64,000 bases of DNA from Nocardioides sp. cx-173 (GCF_021117365.1 NZ_CP088262.1:248001-312000), one strand, 5' to 3'. Positions 42,459 through 52,125 are shown, numbered from the stretch's first letter. Notes: generated by a model not told the origin, from the letters alone. Program-made: numbers and translations.

Positions 42459-43322
42459 ATGACCTGGTTCGCCTCGCCCGCCGACGCCGCCGAGCGTCTG
42501 ACCGCCGCCGGCTACCTCGCCGACGCGGCCACTGCCACGACGACCTTTCTCGCCGGGGCGCTCGAGAAGCCGATGCTGGTCGAGGGGCCGGCCGGGGTGG
42601 GCAAGACCGAGCTGGCCAAGGCCGTCGCGCGTGCGACGGGCTCCGAGCTGGTGCGGCTGCAGTGCTACGAGGGCCTCGACGAGGCGCGTGCGCTCTACGA
42701 GTGGAACTACAAGAAGCAGCTGCTGCGCATCCAGTCCTCGCACGGCGAGCAGGAGTGGTCGGCGACCCACGACGACATCTTCACCGAGGAGTTCCTGCTG
42801 ACCCGGCCGCTCCTGACGGCGATCCGCCGCGAGGAGCCCACCGTCCTGCTCATCGACGAGGTCGACAAGACCGACGTGGAGGTCGAGGGGCTGCTGCTCG
42901 AGGTGCTCTCGGACTTCCAGGTCACCATCCCCGAGCTCGGCACGGTGTCCGCCGTACGCCGGCCGCTCGTCTTCCTGACCTCCAACGCGACCCGAGAGCT
43001 GTCCGAGGCCGTCAAGCGTCGCTGCCTCTACCTGCACCTCGACTACCCCGACGCCGAGCGCGAGCGCGAGATCGTCGCCTCGCACGTGCCGGAGCTCGAC
43101 GACCGGGTGGCCGAGCAGCTCGTCGCCACGATCGGTCGCCTGCGCGAGCTGGAGCTGAAGAAGGCGCCGTCCATCGCGGAGTCCGTGGACTGGGCCCGCA
43201 CGCTGATCGCGCTGGAGATCCGCGACCTCGACGACAAGGCCGTCAACGACACCCTCGGCGTGGTGCTCAAGCACGCCTCCGACCACGACCGCGCGGTCCG
43301 CGAGCTCCGGCTGAACAGATGA
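42459..43322 (+). CDS. MoxR-family AAA+ ATPase
   Basis: 287 residues. Walker A VEGPAGVGKTELAKAV near residue 42, Walker B TVLLIDEVDK near 128, sensor-1 VFLTSNATRELSEAVKRRCL near 170. MoxR proteins act as chaperones that mature metal or cofactor sites of partner complexes, usually with a VWA protein. Here the VWA gene overlaps by ATGA. The similar CoxD/CoxE pair serves CO dehydrogenase maturation, but no molybdenum enzyme gene is in view. Confidence 0.92.
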   Translation: MTWFASPADAAERLTAAGYLADAATATTTFLAGALEKPMLVEGPAGVGKTELAKAVARATGSELVRLQCYEGLDEARALYEWNYKKQLLRIQSSHGEQEWSATHDDIFTEEFLLTRPLLTAIRREEPTVLLIDEVDKTDVEVEGLLLEVLSDFQVTIPELGTVSAVRRPLVFLTSNATRELSEAVKRRCLYLHLDYPDAEREREIVASHVPELDDRVAEQLVATIGRLRELELKKAPSIAESVDWARTLIALEIRDLDDKAVNDTLGVVLKHASDHDRAVRELRLNR

Positions 43323-44716
43323 CTCCCGCCGCTCCCCGCTCGGGTCTCGTCGACCGCCACATCGCCTTCCTCGAGGCGCTGCGGGGGGCCGGGCTGCCGG
43401 TGTCCCTGGCCGAGGACCTGGACGCCGTCGCGGCCCTCACCGCCCTCGACTGGTCCGAGCGCCTCGTCATCCGCGACGCGTACGCCGCCACCCTGGTCAA
43501 GCGGCGCACGCAGCGCCCGACGTTCGAGGCGCTCTTCGACATCTACTTCCCGCGTCTGGTCGGCGCGGGCGCGGCGCCGTACGGCGAGGAGCAGGGCCCT
43601 GACGAGTCCGGCGCGCGCGACAACGGGCAGGCGCTGGCGAGTTTCCGGCAGGAGCTGCTGGAGGCGCTGACCGAGGGCGACGAGCAGCGGCTGGCCAGGC
43701 TCGCGGCCGACATGGTCGGCCGCTTCGGGGCGATGCCCGGTCGCGGACCGGGGCTGTCCTCGTGGTCGGCCTACACCGCGCTGCAGCGGGTCTCGCCGCA
43801 GCAGCTCGTCGACCAGATCGTGTCGGCGCTGCTGGCCCAGGGCCGTAGCGAGGAGGAGGCCCAGCGGGTGTCCGGGCGCCGGGTCGGGGCGTTCACCCGC
43901 CAGGTGGAGGACGACGCCCGCCGCCGGATCGCCGAGGAGAAGGGCCCCGACCACGTCGCCAAGGTGGCGACCAGGCCGAGCATCGACCGTGTCGACTTCA
44001 CCGCCGCGCGCAAGTCGGACCTCGAGGAGATGCGCCGCGAGATCTACCCACTGGCCCGCCGGCTGGCCACCCGGTTGACCCAGGAGCACCACGCCCGCCG
44101 GCGCGGGCCGCTCGACTTCCGACGTACCGTCCGGGCCTCGATGTCCACCGGCGGCGTCCCCCTCACCACCCATCACCGGCCCAAGCGGCCGCACCGCACC
44201 GAGCTGGTCGTGCTCTGCGACGTCAGCGGCTCGGTGGCCAACTTCGCCCAGTTCACGCTGCTGCTGGTCTTCGCGCTGCAGGACCAGTTCCAGAAGGTCC
44301 GGGCCTTCACGTTCATCGACCACGTGCACGAGGTGACCCACCACTTCCGGCCCGGCGCGGACGTCGTGGACGTCATGGCCGACCTCGCCGCGAGCACCTC
44401 CCACGCCGCGCTCTGGGGGCGGACCAACTACGGGCGGGCGCTGGCGAAGTTCGAGGAGGCGCATCCCGACGCGCTCGGGCCCAAGTCCTCGCTGCTGATC
44501 CTGGGCGACGCGCGCTCCAACTACAGCGACCTCAACGCCGACGTGCTGGTGCGGCTCGCGCGCTCGGCGCGCCACGCCTGGTGGCTCAACCCCGAGGCGG
44601 TGCGCCACTGGGGCACCGGCGACTCGGCCGCCCGGACCTACGGCGACATCGTGCCGATGGTCGAGTGCCGCAACCTCACCCAGCTCGGCGAGTTCGTGCA
44701 CGACCTCGCGGTCTAG
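43319..44716 (+). CDS. VWA-domain (CoxE-like) protein
   Basis: 465 residues from ATG 43319, overlapping the MoxR stop. The C-terminal half is a von Willebrand A domain of the CoxE type with the MIDAS motif LVVLCDVSGSVANF and the later TNYGRALAKFEE and LLILGDARSNYSD segments. The N-terminal 200 residues are helical and of unknown function (GLVDRHIAFLEALRGAGLPV). Works with the MoxR ATPase. It converges with the sugar permease gene with only 3 bases between stops and no visible terminator. Confidence 0.9.
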   Translation: MTPAAPRSGLVDRHIAFLEALRGAGLPVSLAEDLDAVAALTALDWSERLVIRDAYAATLVKRRTQRPTFEALFDIYFPRLVGAGAAPYGEEQGPDESGARDNGQALASFRQELLEALTEGDEQRLARLAADMVGRFGAMPGRGPGLSSWSAYTALQRVSPQQLVDQIVSALLAQGRSEEEAQRVSGRRVGAFTRQVEDDARRRIAEEKGPDHVAKVATRPSIDRVDFTAARKSDLEEMRREIYPLARRLATRLTQEHHARRRGPLDFRRTVRASMSTGGVPLTTHHRPKRPHRTELVVLCDVSGSVANFAQFTLLLVFALQDQFQKVRAFTFIDHVHEVTHHFRPGADVVDVMADLAASTSHAALWGRTNYGRALAKFEEAHPDALGPKSSLLILGDARSNYSDLNADVLVRLARSARHAWWLNPEAVRHWGTGDSAARTYGDIVPMVECRNLTQLGEFVHDLAV

Positions 44717-44719
44717 CGC

Positions 44720-45571
44720 TCAACCCTTCACGGCTCCCGACAGGAAGCCCTGGGTGACCTGGCGCTGCAGGGCCACGAACAGGACGACGACGGGCAGGAT
44801 CGTGATGAGCGCGCCGGCGGCCAGCGGCCCGATGTCGACCGAGCGTCCGCCGAGGAAGAGGTAGAGGCCGGTCGTGAGCGGCTGGTACTCCCCACCGGGC
44901 ATGTAGAGCAGCGGCACCAGGAAGTTGTTCCAGTTCTGCAGGAACGTGAACACCGTGAGGGCCCCGATCCCCGAGCTGACGAGCGGCAGCATGATGCGCG
45001 TGAAGATCTTCCACTCCGAGGCGCCGTCCATCCGTGCGGCCTGCTCCAGCTCCTGGGGCAGGTCGGAGAAGAACGCCCGCATGAAGAACGTGCCGAACGA
45101 CAGCCCGGTGCTCGCGAGCACCAGGTTGATGCCAACCAGGCTGTCGAGCAGCTGCATGCTGCGCAGCTGGTAGTACAGCGGGATCATGTAGGCGAAGAAC
45201 GGCACGAGCAGCCCGAGGATCACCAGGTAGAACACCATGGTCCGGCCCGGGAACGGCAGCCTCGCGAAGACGTAGCCCCCCATCGTGGACAGCACCACGA
45301 CGAGCGCCGTGCTCGGCACGGTCAGCAGGAAGCTGTTGAGCAGGTAGTCGCCGAAGTGTCCGACCGTCCACGCCGTCTCGAGGTTCTCCGTGGAGAACGA
45401 CGAGAACAGTCCGAAGGGGTTGGTCGTGACGTCCTTGCTGTCCTTGAACGCCGTCGAGACGGTCAGCACCAGGGGGAAGACCATCACCAGGCACAGGGCG
45501 ACCAGCGCGACATGGCGCAGGCCGATCGCCACGCGCCGCCGCGGCGTCGTGCGGTTGACGTGCTCGCTCAT
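44720..45571 (-). CDS. Carbohydrate ABC transporter permease (MalG-like)
   Basis: 283 residues, six membrane helices, with the ABC-docking EAA loop ELEQAARMDGASEWKIFTRI MLPL (first 20 residues then MLPL). CUT1-type permease 2. ATG 45571 overlaps the stop of permease 1 (ATGA). Last gene of the operon; the ATPase is not encoded here, so a shared MsiK-type ATPase elsewhere probably drives it. Confidence 0.94.
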   Translation of the reverse strand: MSEHVNRTTPRRRVAIGLRHVALVALCLVMVFPLVLTVSTAFKDSKDVTTNPFGLFSSFSTENLETAWTVGHFGDYLLNSFLLTVPSTALVVVLSTMGGYVFARLPFPGRTMVFYLVILGLLVPFFAYMIPLYYQLRSMQLLDSLVGINLVLASTGLSFGTFFMRAFFSDLPQELEQAARMDGASEWKIFTRIMLPLVSSGIGALTVFTFLQNWNNFLVPLLYMPGGEYQPLTTGLYLFLGGRSVDIGPLAAGALITILPVVVLFVALQRQVTQGFLSGAVKG

Positions 45572-46551
45572 GCGCCCGTGCCCTCGAGGGACAGGCGGCG
45601 CTGCAGCCGGTTGAGGCCGACGGCGAACGGGATCGCCATGACGGTGATGATCAATGCCAGGGTCGTCCCGTAGCTGATGCGGTTGAGCTGGAAGGCGCTG
45701 CTGTAGGCGTAGGTCCCCAACGTCTCGGTGGCGCCGGCGGGACCGCCGCCGGTCATGACGAAGACGATGTCGAAGACGCTGAAGCCGCCGATGAGGGTGA
45801 TCGTCGTGACCATCAAGAAGACCGGCATGATCTGCGGGAGGATCACGTAGCGCAGCCGCTGAGCCGGATTGGCCCCGTCGAGCATCGAGGCCTCGACCAG
45901 CTCGATGTCGACGTTGCGCAACGCCGACAGGACGATGATGAAGACGAAGCCCGAGGTCGCCCAGACGGCGGTGCCGAGCACGGCGTAGAGCGCGGTGTCC
46001 GGGTCGCCGAGCCAGCCGCGGGTGAGCGAGCCCAGCCCCACGGCGTCGAGCACGCGGTTGAGCCAGCCCCGGGTCGGGTCGTAGATCCAGCTCCACACCA
46101 CGCCCACGGCCACCTGGGGCAGCACGTAGGGCAGGAAGAGCGCGGTCCGGTAGAGCACGCTGCCCCGCTTGACCGTCCAGACCAGCAGCGCGTAGCCCAG
46201 GCCGATGACGAGCGGGGCGACGGTGCCCAGGACGATCCAGATGACGTTGTTCTTGAACGCGCCCCAGACGTCGGAGTCCTGTGCCAGCTCGGTGAAGTTG
46301 GCCGTGCCCACCCAGGGCGGCGTGACGTCGATGCCGTTGAAGTCGACGAAGACGTAGTAGACGGCGTTGGCGAGGGGGAACAGGAGGAAGACGGCCACCA
46401 CGGCCACCAGCGGCGCCACCATCAGCATGCCCAGCCTGGCCTGCGCCCTGCGGGTCGCCGGCGGCGCGTGGGACGCCGCGGGCCGCGATCCTCGCCGGGC
46501 CGGGTCTCGTGGGCGGGCCGGCGGGGTCGGCACCGCGGTCGTGGTCGTCAC
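45568..46551 (-). CDS. Carbohydrate ABC transporter permease (MalF-like)
   Basis: 327 residues from GTG 46551. A Pro/Arg-rich cytoplasmic leader of about 38 residues precedes six helices; the EAA loop is DIELVEASMLDGANPAQRLR. CUT1-type permease 1. Lies 22 bases after the binding-protein gene and overlaps permease 2. Confidence 0.93.
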   Translation of the reverse strand: MTTTTAVPTPPARPRDPARRGSRPAASHAPPATRRAQARLGMLMVAPLVAVVAVFLLFPLANAVYYVFVDFNGIDVTPPWVGTANFTELAQDSDVWGAFKNNVIWIVLGTVAPLVIGLGYALLVWTVKRGSVLYRTALFLPYVLPQVAVGVVWSWIYDPTRGWLNRVLDAVGLGSLTRGWLGDPDTALYAVLGTAVWATSGFVFIIVLSALRNVDIELVEASMLDGANPAQRLRYVILPQIMPVFLMVTTITLIGGFSVFDIVFVMTGGGPAGATETLGTYAYSSAFQLNRISYGTTLALIITVMAIPFAVGLNRLQRRLSLEGTGA

Positions 46552-46573
46552 GACGGCTCCCGCGAGCTCCGGC

Positions 46574-47851
46574 TCACTTCTGCGCCGCCTCCTGGAGGTC
46601 GGCGGCGACCTCCTCGGGCGACTGCTGGCCGGTCAGGACGGCCTGAACGCCGTCGTAGAGCGCCTCGTTGAACGCGTCGGTGGTCAGGACGTCGATGTTG
46701 TAGCCGAAGTCGCCGGTGGTCGACAGGGTCGCGGTGTCCTCGAGGACCTGGGCGAACAGCGGGGAGACCTCGAGCTCGCTGGTCTCCAGCGGCATCGGCG
46801 GGATGGTGTGCAGGTTCTCGACGGTCCACTCGCCGTGCTCGGGGGAGGCGAGGAAGTCCACGAGCTCCAGGGCGACGTCGGGGCTGGTGGCCTGCGCCGA
46901 GACGAACGGGCCGGAGCCGAGCCCCCCGGTGAAGATGCCCGGACCGTCGGGTGCGGGGAACGGGATGTAGCCGGCCTCGAACTCGGCGTTGTCGTCGATC
47001 TCGCCGACCAGCCAGCTGCCGGTGGGGACCATGGCCGCCTCGCCGGCGTAGAACGGCGCCAGCGAGTTGTCGTAGTCGACGGAGGTGGGCGACTCCCCGA
47101 GGTAGCCGGACTCGTTGAGATCGCGCCAGACCTCGAGCGCCTCGACGACCTCCGGCGAGTCCCAGGAGGTCTCCCCGTCGATGAGGGCCTTGACGCCCTC
47201 GGAGCCGACCGCGCTGGAGAGCGCCATGCTCAGCAGGTGGCCGCCCTCCCAGCCCTCCTTGTCGCCGACCGACAGCGGGATCTTGCCGGCGGCCTTCACC
47301 GCCTTCGCCGCGGCCTCGAGGTCGGCCAGGCTCTGAGGTTCCTCGAGGCCGAGCTCGGCGAAGAGGTCCTTGTTGTAGAAGACCCCGATCGTCTCCATCT
47401 CGCCGGGGAGCCCGTAGAGCTTGTCGTCGACGGTGACCCGCTCCTTGGCGAAGTCGTAGACCTCCCAGCTGTTGTCCTCGTAGGCGTCGGTCATGTCGTA
47501 GAGCAGGCCGGCCTCGGCCAGGGCGCCACCGAACCCGGGGCCCGAGCCCCAGTTGAAGACGTCGGGGCCGTCTCCCGAGCGCAGCTGGGTCTGCAGGACC
47601 GTGCGCATGGTGTCGAAGGGCAGCGTGTCGACGTTGACCTCGATCCCGGACTCCTCCTCGAAGTCCGCGAGGTGCTTCTTCAGGGCGTCGAGAGCCTCGG
47701 GGTCCTCCGGCTCCTCGATGAGGTAGTCCAGGGACTTCGCGTCGCCCTCGCCCTCGCCCTCGCCGTCGTCGACGGACTGGCCGGTGCAGCCGGCGAAGGC
47801 GAGCACGAGCGCGGCGGCCGCGACCGGCGTCCTGAGGGTCCTACGTCGCAT
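46574..47851 (-). CDS. Sugar-binding lipoprotein of the ABC transporter
   Basis: 425 residues from ATG 47851 (GGGGAGC upstream). Lipoprotein signal with lipobox LAFAGC near residue 22, an acidic stretch (DDGEGEGEGDAK), then a type 1 extracellular solute-binding domain: FEEESGIEVNVDTLPFDTMR, LRSGDGPDVFNWGSGPG, YGLPGEMETIGVFYNKDLFA, AAMVPTGSWLVGEI. Captures an oligosaccharide at the outer face of the membrane; the sugar is not identifiable. First gene of the transporter operon. Confidence 0.93.
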   Translation of the reverse strand: MRRRTLRTPVAAAALVLAFAGCTGQSVDDGEGEGEGDAKSLDYLIEEPEDPEALDALKKHLADFEEESGIEVNVDTLPFDTMRTVLQTQLRSGDGPDVFNWGSGPGFGGALAEAGLLYDMTDAYEDNSWEVYDFAKERVTVDDKLYGLPGEMETIGVFYNKDLFAELGLEEPQSLADLEAAAKAVKAAGKIPLSVGDKEGWEGGHLLSMALSSAVGSEGVKALIDGETSWDSPEVVEALEVWRDLNESGYLGESPTSVDYDNSLAPFYAGEAAMVPTGSWLVGEIDDNAEFEAGYIPFPAPDGPGIFTGGLGSGPFVSAQATSPDVALELVDFLASPEHGEWTVENLHTIPPMPLETSELEVSPLFAQVLEDTATLSTTGDFGYNIDVLTTDAFNEALYDGVQAVLTGQQSPEEVAADLQEAAQK

Positions 47852-47970
47852 GGCGAGCTCCCCGTCCGTCCTGCCCGGGCGGTCCGCCCGGCCCGACCAA
47901 GGGTCAGCGCCCGCGTGCGATGTGTCAACCGTCACAAGGGGTGGTGCCGGCCCTCGGGCGTGCGGCGGGG

Positions 47971-49329
47971 TTACCCGGCCAGGTAGCCCAGGGACTGGAT
48001 GCGCGAGATCTCCTCGCGCAGCTCGGGGTGGCTGGCGCCGTCGGCGGCGCGCCCTCCGGTGACGTAGACGCTCTCCCCGTCGCGGCCGGCGCTGTCGAAG
48101 ACCACCGTCAGCCGGTTGGTCGCGCCGGCGCTCATGAGCGAGCCGAGCACGGCGACCGGGTCGGAGCGGTCCTCGAGCGAGAGCACCCGCGTCCCCTCGG
48201 GGATCCGCGGCACATGCGCCGACGGGGCGCCGGCGGTGATCACCTGGTCGATCACGAACGTCTCGGAGGGGGCCCGCGCGGCCACCTCGGCGGCCGTCAC
48301 CCCGCCCTGCGCCGAGCCGACCAGCATCACGTGGGCGCCGGGGTCGCCCTCGACGGCCGTCTCGATGCTGCGCAGCACCTGGGCGGCGTACGTCGTGCCG
48401 TCCCCGCCGACCAGGCGCAGGCGCCGGCCGTTGCCGACCGAGGGACCAGGCAGGTAGGCGATGTAGCGGCCCTCGGTGACCTTGTGGACGACCACGCTGG
48501 TGGCGGCGTTCTCCAGGGCGGACATGAGGTCGGCCAGGGTGCGCGGTGCGGCGGCGTCGGCGACCAAGGGCTCCACGGGCGGTGCGGTCTCCATCAGGCC
48601 GCCGGCCGTGTCGCGCAGGGCTGCGCCGAAGTCGGCGGGGAAGGGCGCCACGCCCATGGCGCGCAGCCCGCCGCGCGCGGCCAGCCGGCCCTCGTCGCCC
48701 GACAGCACGCCGGCGGTCAGGAGCGAGCGCATCTGGAGGCCGTCGAGGAGGCCGCCGCCGCCGCTGGTGACGTGCTCCATGAGCTCGGGGTTCTTCTCGG
48801 CCAGCTCGTTGAGGTAGGCCGCCACGCCGTCGCGGTCGAGGGCGTCGGTCTCGATCAGCCCCGCGGAGACGATGGCCCCGCCGAGCGCCACCTCGGGGGC
48901 GAGGTACCCGATCGCGCGTCCGGCGATGGAGCCGAGGGTCTGGTACGCCGCGGCCTGCAGCTCGTCGATCCAGCGGTAGGTCAGCACGGTCGCACGCAGC
49001 ACGAGGGCGTCGGCGTCCAGCTCGATCGAGCGCGTCAGCAGGCCGTGGGTGCCGGTCGTGGCGCCGCGCACGTCCTCCTCGGCCTGGGCGTGCGTAGCGG
49101 GCGACAGCCCGGCCGACTCGGTGAATGCCGGGTCGTTGACCAGATCGGTGCCGAGCTTGGCCCGCTGCCGCATCTCCTCGCCGGCGGAGTCGAAGAGGTC
49201 GGCCAGACGCATCATGCGGTCGTACTTGTCGGCCAGGTCGCGGGCCTCCGCCTGGGTCGTGGGCGCCTCGCGCGTCTCGCGCGCGGCGGCGCCGACCACG
49301 GAGTCCTGGCTGGTCTCCTCGGAGCTCAT
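47971..49329 (-). CDS. Alpha/beta-hydrolase-like protein of a WXG operon
   Basis: 452 residues. The N-terminal 100 residues are helical and charged (ARDLADKYDRMMRLADLFDS). From about residue 270 the chain resembles a serine hydrolase: IAYLPGPSVGNGRRLRLVGG and a nucleophile elbow VMLVGSAQGGVTAAEVAARA (G-S-A-Q-G), then SDPVAVLGSLMSAG that could supply Asp. No signal peptide. It overlaps the EspG-like gene (ATGA) and ends the three-gene unit. Hydrolases with helical N-termini encoded behind WXG proteins are often type VII secretion cargo or accessory proteins. Catalysis is inferred from the elbow motif only. Confidence 0.6.
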   Translation of the reverse strand: MSSEETSQDSVVGAAARETREAPTTQAEARDLADKYDRMMRLADLFDSAGEEMRQRAKLGTDLVNDPAFTESAGLSPATHAQAEEDVRGATTGTHGLLTRSIELDADALVLRATVLTYRWIDELQAAAYQTLGSIAGRAIGYLAPEVALGGAIVSAGLIETDALDRDGVAAYLNELAEKNPELMEHVTSGGGGLLDGLQMRSLLTAGVLSGDEGRLAARGGLRAMGVAPFPADFGAALRDTAGGLMETAPPVEPLVADAAAPRTLADLMSALENAATSVVVHKVTEGRYIAYLPGPSVGNGRRLRLVGGDGTTYAAQVLRSIETAVEGDPGAHVMLVGSAQGGVTAAEVAARAPSETFVIDQVITAGAPSAHVPRIPEGTRVLSLEDRSDPVAVLGSLMSAGATNRLTVVFDSAGRDGESVYVTGGRAADGASHPELREEISRIQSLGYLAG

Positions 49330-50252
49330 CGGCTCACCTCCGCGAGCACTGGGGCGAGGTGCTGGGCCAGGTCGGCCGCGTCCATGCGCCGTACGAGGAC
49401 CCGGAGGACGTCGTCCTCCAGGTGGGGGCAGAGCGCTCGCCAGCCGTCGGCCAGCAGCACCCAGGAGACGACGCCCACGACGGTGGTGGTCTCCGACGAG
49501 ACGTCGGCGACCAGGCCGCGCAGGCGTCCCTGCGCCTCGCCGGACAGGGCGGTGAGGATCGCGACCAGCTCGCTCTCGCCGAGCGAGCGCCCCTGGGCGT
49601 CGCGCGCGGACTGGGCGTGCTGTGCGGCCAGGACCGGCAGCAGGTCGTGGCGGGCGGCCGCGACGGCCTCGACCGCGGCGTCCACCAGCTCGTAGGGGAG
49701 GTCGACCTCGTCGGGTACGACGGAGTCGCGCAGCGCCAGGTCCTCGGGGATGACCGCGACCCGGGCGAGCTCGGAGGGCCAGTGTCCGTTGGCGAACCAG
49801 GCAAGCTCGAAGACGATGCCGTCAACGGTGGCCAAGGTGGCGACGGCGTCGGCATCCTGGCGGTGCCACGCCTTGGCCTGGACGTGGCCTGCGGTCACGT
49901 CCAGGTCCAGCGCGAGGGTCGGGGTGGCCAGCAGTCCCACGGCGCCGACCAGGCCCTCGTCGACGGTGCCACCGACCATGAGGCCGCGGCGGGTCAGCGA
50001 GTCGGCTCCGTCATGGAGCGAGGCCACCGCGGCGACGTAGGCCTGGTCCTCCGAGGTGCCCCTGGTCTGGCCGAGCCGCCCCTCGAGGGGCGGGGCCTCG
50101 GGTGGGGCGGTGAGGTCGAAGGGCAGGGGGGCGCCGCCGGCCGCCTCGGCGACCAGCCGGAGCTCCTTCAGCGTCAGACTCGCCCTGCGGGGCAGCGACT
50201 CGAGGGTGCCGGTCGGGGCCGGCGGCGGGGTGCTCAGGTCGATGGTGGTCAT
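49326..50252 (-). CDS. EspG-like (ESX-associated) protein, tentative
   Basis: 308 residues. After a Pro-rich start, SLTLKELRLVAEAAGGAPLP begins a domain that resembles the EspG chaperone pattern, with GLLATPTLALDLDVT and GIVFELAWFANGHWPSELAR beta-strand parts and a long helical C-terminal half (VDAAVEAVAAARHDLLPVLA). EspG proteins bind secreted WXG/PE-PPE substrates in the cytoplasm. The neighbouring WXG-motif gene, whose stop overlaps this ATG, supports that reading; sequence similarity alone is weak. Confidence 0.45.
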   Translation of the reverse strand: MTTIDLSTPPPAPTGTLESLPRRASLTLKELRLVAEAAGGAPLPFDLTAPPEAPPLEGRLGQTRGTSEDQAYVAAVASLHDGADSLTRRGLMVGGTVDEGLVGAVGLLATPTLALDLDVTAGHVQAKAWHRQDADAVATLATVDGIVFELAWFANGHWPSELARVAVIPEDLALRDSVVPDEVDLPYELVDAAVEAVAAARHDLLPVLAAQHAQSARDAQGRSLGESELVAILTALSGEAQGRLRGLVADVSSETTTVVGVVSWVLLADGWRALCPHLEDDVLRVLVRRMDAADLAQHLAPVLAEVSR

Positions 50253-50719
50253 GAGGTCCTCAAGTCGTCGCGAAGGCCCGGCAGCTCGACACTCAGCCAG
50301 TCCAGGTGGCCCGGCGGAGGTGGCGTGAACGCCACCAGCGCGGTGTCGTCGGGGTCCGGGACCCGCCGTACGGCGGCGTCGGCGTCCTCGTTGGCCGCCT
50401 CCACCTGGGCGATGCGGGTGCGGGCGTCGGCCACGAGGGAGGCCACGGTCCGCTCGCGCTCGGCGATCGCGTCCTGCAGCGACGTGACCTCCTGCGTGTG
50501 GCGGTCCAGGCTGTCGGCCGCCGTCTCGTGCGCGGCGGCCACGGCGCGGAGGTGGTTGGCGCGCTCCTGCACGCGCAGCCGCATGCTCTCCGCCGCGCGA
50601 CCGGTCCAGCCGAGCCCCTCGGTCTGCGCGATGAGCTGCTCGGCCAGCATCCGCACGTCGACCCCCTGCTCGCGCAGCTGGTCGGCGCGCCTGCGCAGCA
50701 CGTCGGTGTCGCCGTACAT
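50249..50719 (-). CDS. WXG-motif helical protein (type VII secretion substrate-like)
   Basis: 156 residues from ATG 50719 with GGAGG 8 bases upstream. Predicted helical hairpin: LRRRADQLREQGVDVRMLAE, turn with GLGWTGRAAESMRLRVQERA (Trp-x-Gly near residue 37), then a long heptad-rich helix (RHTQEVTSLQDAIAERERTV, LVADARTRIAQVEAA). The chain is longer than the 100-residue WXG100 proteins and ends in a Pro-rich tail (TPPPPGHLDW). First gene of a three-gene overlapping operon, divergent from the secreted propeller. An eccC/eccD system lies 8 kb away. Confidence 0.65.
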   Translation of the reverse strand: MYGDTDVLRRRADQLREQGVDVRMLAEQLIAQTEGLGWTGRAAESMRLRVQERANHLRAVAAAHETAADSLDRHTQEVTSLQDAIAERERTVASLVADARTRIAQVEAANEDADAAVRRVPDPDDTALVAFTPPPPGHLDWLSVELPGLRDDLRTS

Positions 50720-50832
50720 GGTCACGTCCTCCGCCCGGTTCCCGTGTCGTCAGGCGCTTTCCCTCGTTGAACAGTGCCGAAACGCCCTCCCCAGCCCCGA
50801 TCATGGTGGCCACCCTCACGAAGGAGCAGCCG

Positions 50833-52125
50833 ATGACCCGGTCCGCAGCCCGCCGCGCGACGGTGGCGGCCCTGGGCGCCGCGCTCGCCTTGACCGGTCT
50901 GGTCGCCGCCACGGCGCCGGCCCAGGCGTCCTCGGCGGCGCCCGTCGTGGACGAGCAGCGGGCGAAGATCCCTCCCGGCGTACGCCGCGTGGTGTTCGTG
51001 GGCAACAACTGGGACGGCACCGCCGACCTGCTCGCGCCGGGCACGTTCAAGCGGCTCGCGCGCATCAACGTGATCCCCGACTACGACGCGCGCATGCAGG
51101 AGATCGCCACCAACCCCTACCGGCTGGCCTACTTCCTGGCGATCCGCGCGCTGATCGGCGAGGGACACGACCAGTTCGTGGACGACATGTACTCCTCGAA
51201 CGACGGCCGGCTGGTGGTGATCTCGCGGCCGTCCTTTGGCGACGTGGTCGCGATCAGCCTGCGCACGCGCGAGATCGTGTGGCGCTTCGCGGTCGACGGG
51301 GTGCGCTCGGACCATATGGCCGTGTCGCCCGACGGCCGGCGCGTGGTCGTGAGCGCCTCCACGGGCAACGTCGTCCACGTCCTGCGCGTGCGTGACGGCA
51401 AGGAGCTCGGCCGCTTTCCCTCCGGCGGGTCACCGCACGAGAGCGTGTTCATCGACGGCGGGCGCCGGATCCTGCACGCGAGCATCGGCATGGTCTACAG
51501 CCCGCTCGACGACCCGGCGCTGGACGCGACCAAGGACGACCGGGTCCTGCAGATCGTCGATGCGCGCACCTACCGGGTGCTTCGGCGCTACCACCTGCGC
51601 AAGGCGCTCGACGAGCGCGGCCTCGACGACGTCAGCACCGCCGTCCGACCGATGACGCTGTCGCCGGACGAGAAGAAGATCTACTTCCAGCTGTCGTTCT
51701 TCCACGGCTACGTCCAGCTGGACCGGCGTACCGGCAGGATCACGCGGGTACGCCGGCTGCCGAACCTGGTCCCCGACACCCCGCGTGAGGCCTACCTGCT
51801 GGACTCGGCGCACCACGGCATCGCCATGAACCCGCGCGGCACCAAGCTGTGCGTCGCCGGCACCATGTCGGACTACGCCACGGTGGTCGACGCCCGGAGC
51901 GGTCGGCACAGCCGCCTGATCAAGGGTGGGCTCAAGCCGTACTGGGCCACGCCGAGCTGGGACGGCCGCTACTGCTACGTCTCCTGGTCGGGCTCGGACA
52001 CCGTCTCGCGGATCAGCTACGCCACCGCGCGCATCGTCTCGACCACCAAGGTCGGCGACCACCCCCAGCGCGTCCGCAACGGCGTGATCCGCCGGGCCTT
52101 CCTGGCGCGCCCGGCGTCCTCCTGA
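50833..52125 (+). CDS. Secreted YncE/YVTN-like beta-propeller protein
   Basis: 430 residues from ATG 50833 (AAGGAG 7 bases upstream). Signal peptide VAALGAALALTGLVAATAPAQA. The mature part has repeated blades typical of seven-blade YVTN/YncE propellers: DGRLVVISRPSFGDVVAISL, MAVSPDGRRVVVSASTGNVV, MTLSPDEKKIYFQLSFFHGY, WDGRYCYVSWSGSDTVSRIS. Ligand unknown. Convergent with the aminotransferase gene across palindromic element copy 3. Confidence 0.85.
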   Translation: MTRSAARRATVAALGAALALTGLVAATAPAQASSAAPVVDEQRAKIPPGVRRVVFVGNNWDGTADLLAPGTFKRLARINVIPDYDARMQEIATNPYRLAYFLAIRALIGEGHDQFVDDMYSSNDGRLVVISRPSFGDVVAISLRTREIVWRFAVDGVRSDHMAVSPDGRRVVVSASTGNVVHVLRVRDGKELGRFPSGGSPHESVFIDGGRRILHASIGMVYSPLDDPALDATKDDRVLQIVDARTYRVLRRYHLRKALDERGLDDVSTAVRPMTLSPDEKKIYFQLSFFHGYVQLDRRTGRITRVRRLPNLVPDTPREAYLLDSAHHGIAMNPRGTKLCVAGTMSDYATVVDARSGRHSRLIKGGLKPYWATPSWDGRYCYVSWSGSDTVSRISYATARIVSTTKVGDHPQRVRNGVIRRAFLARPASS

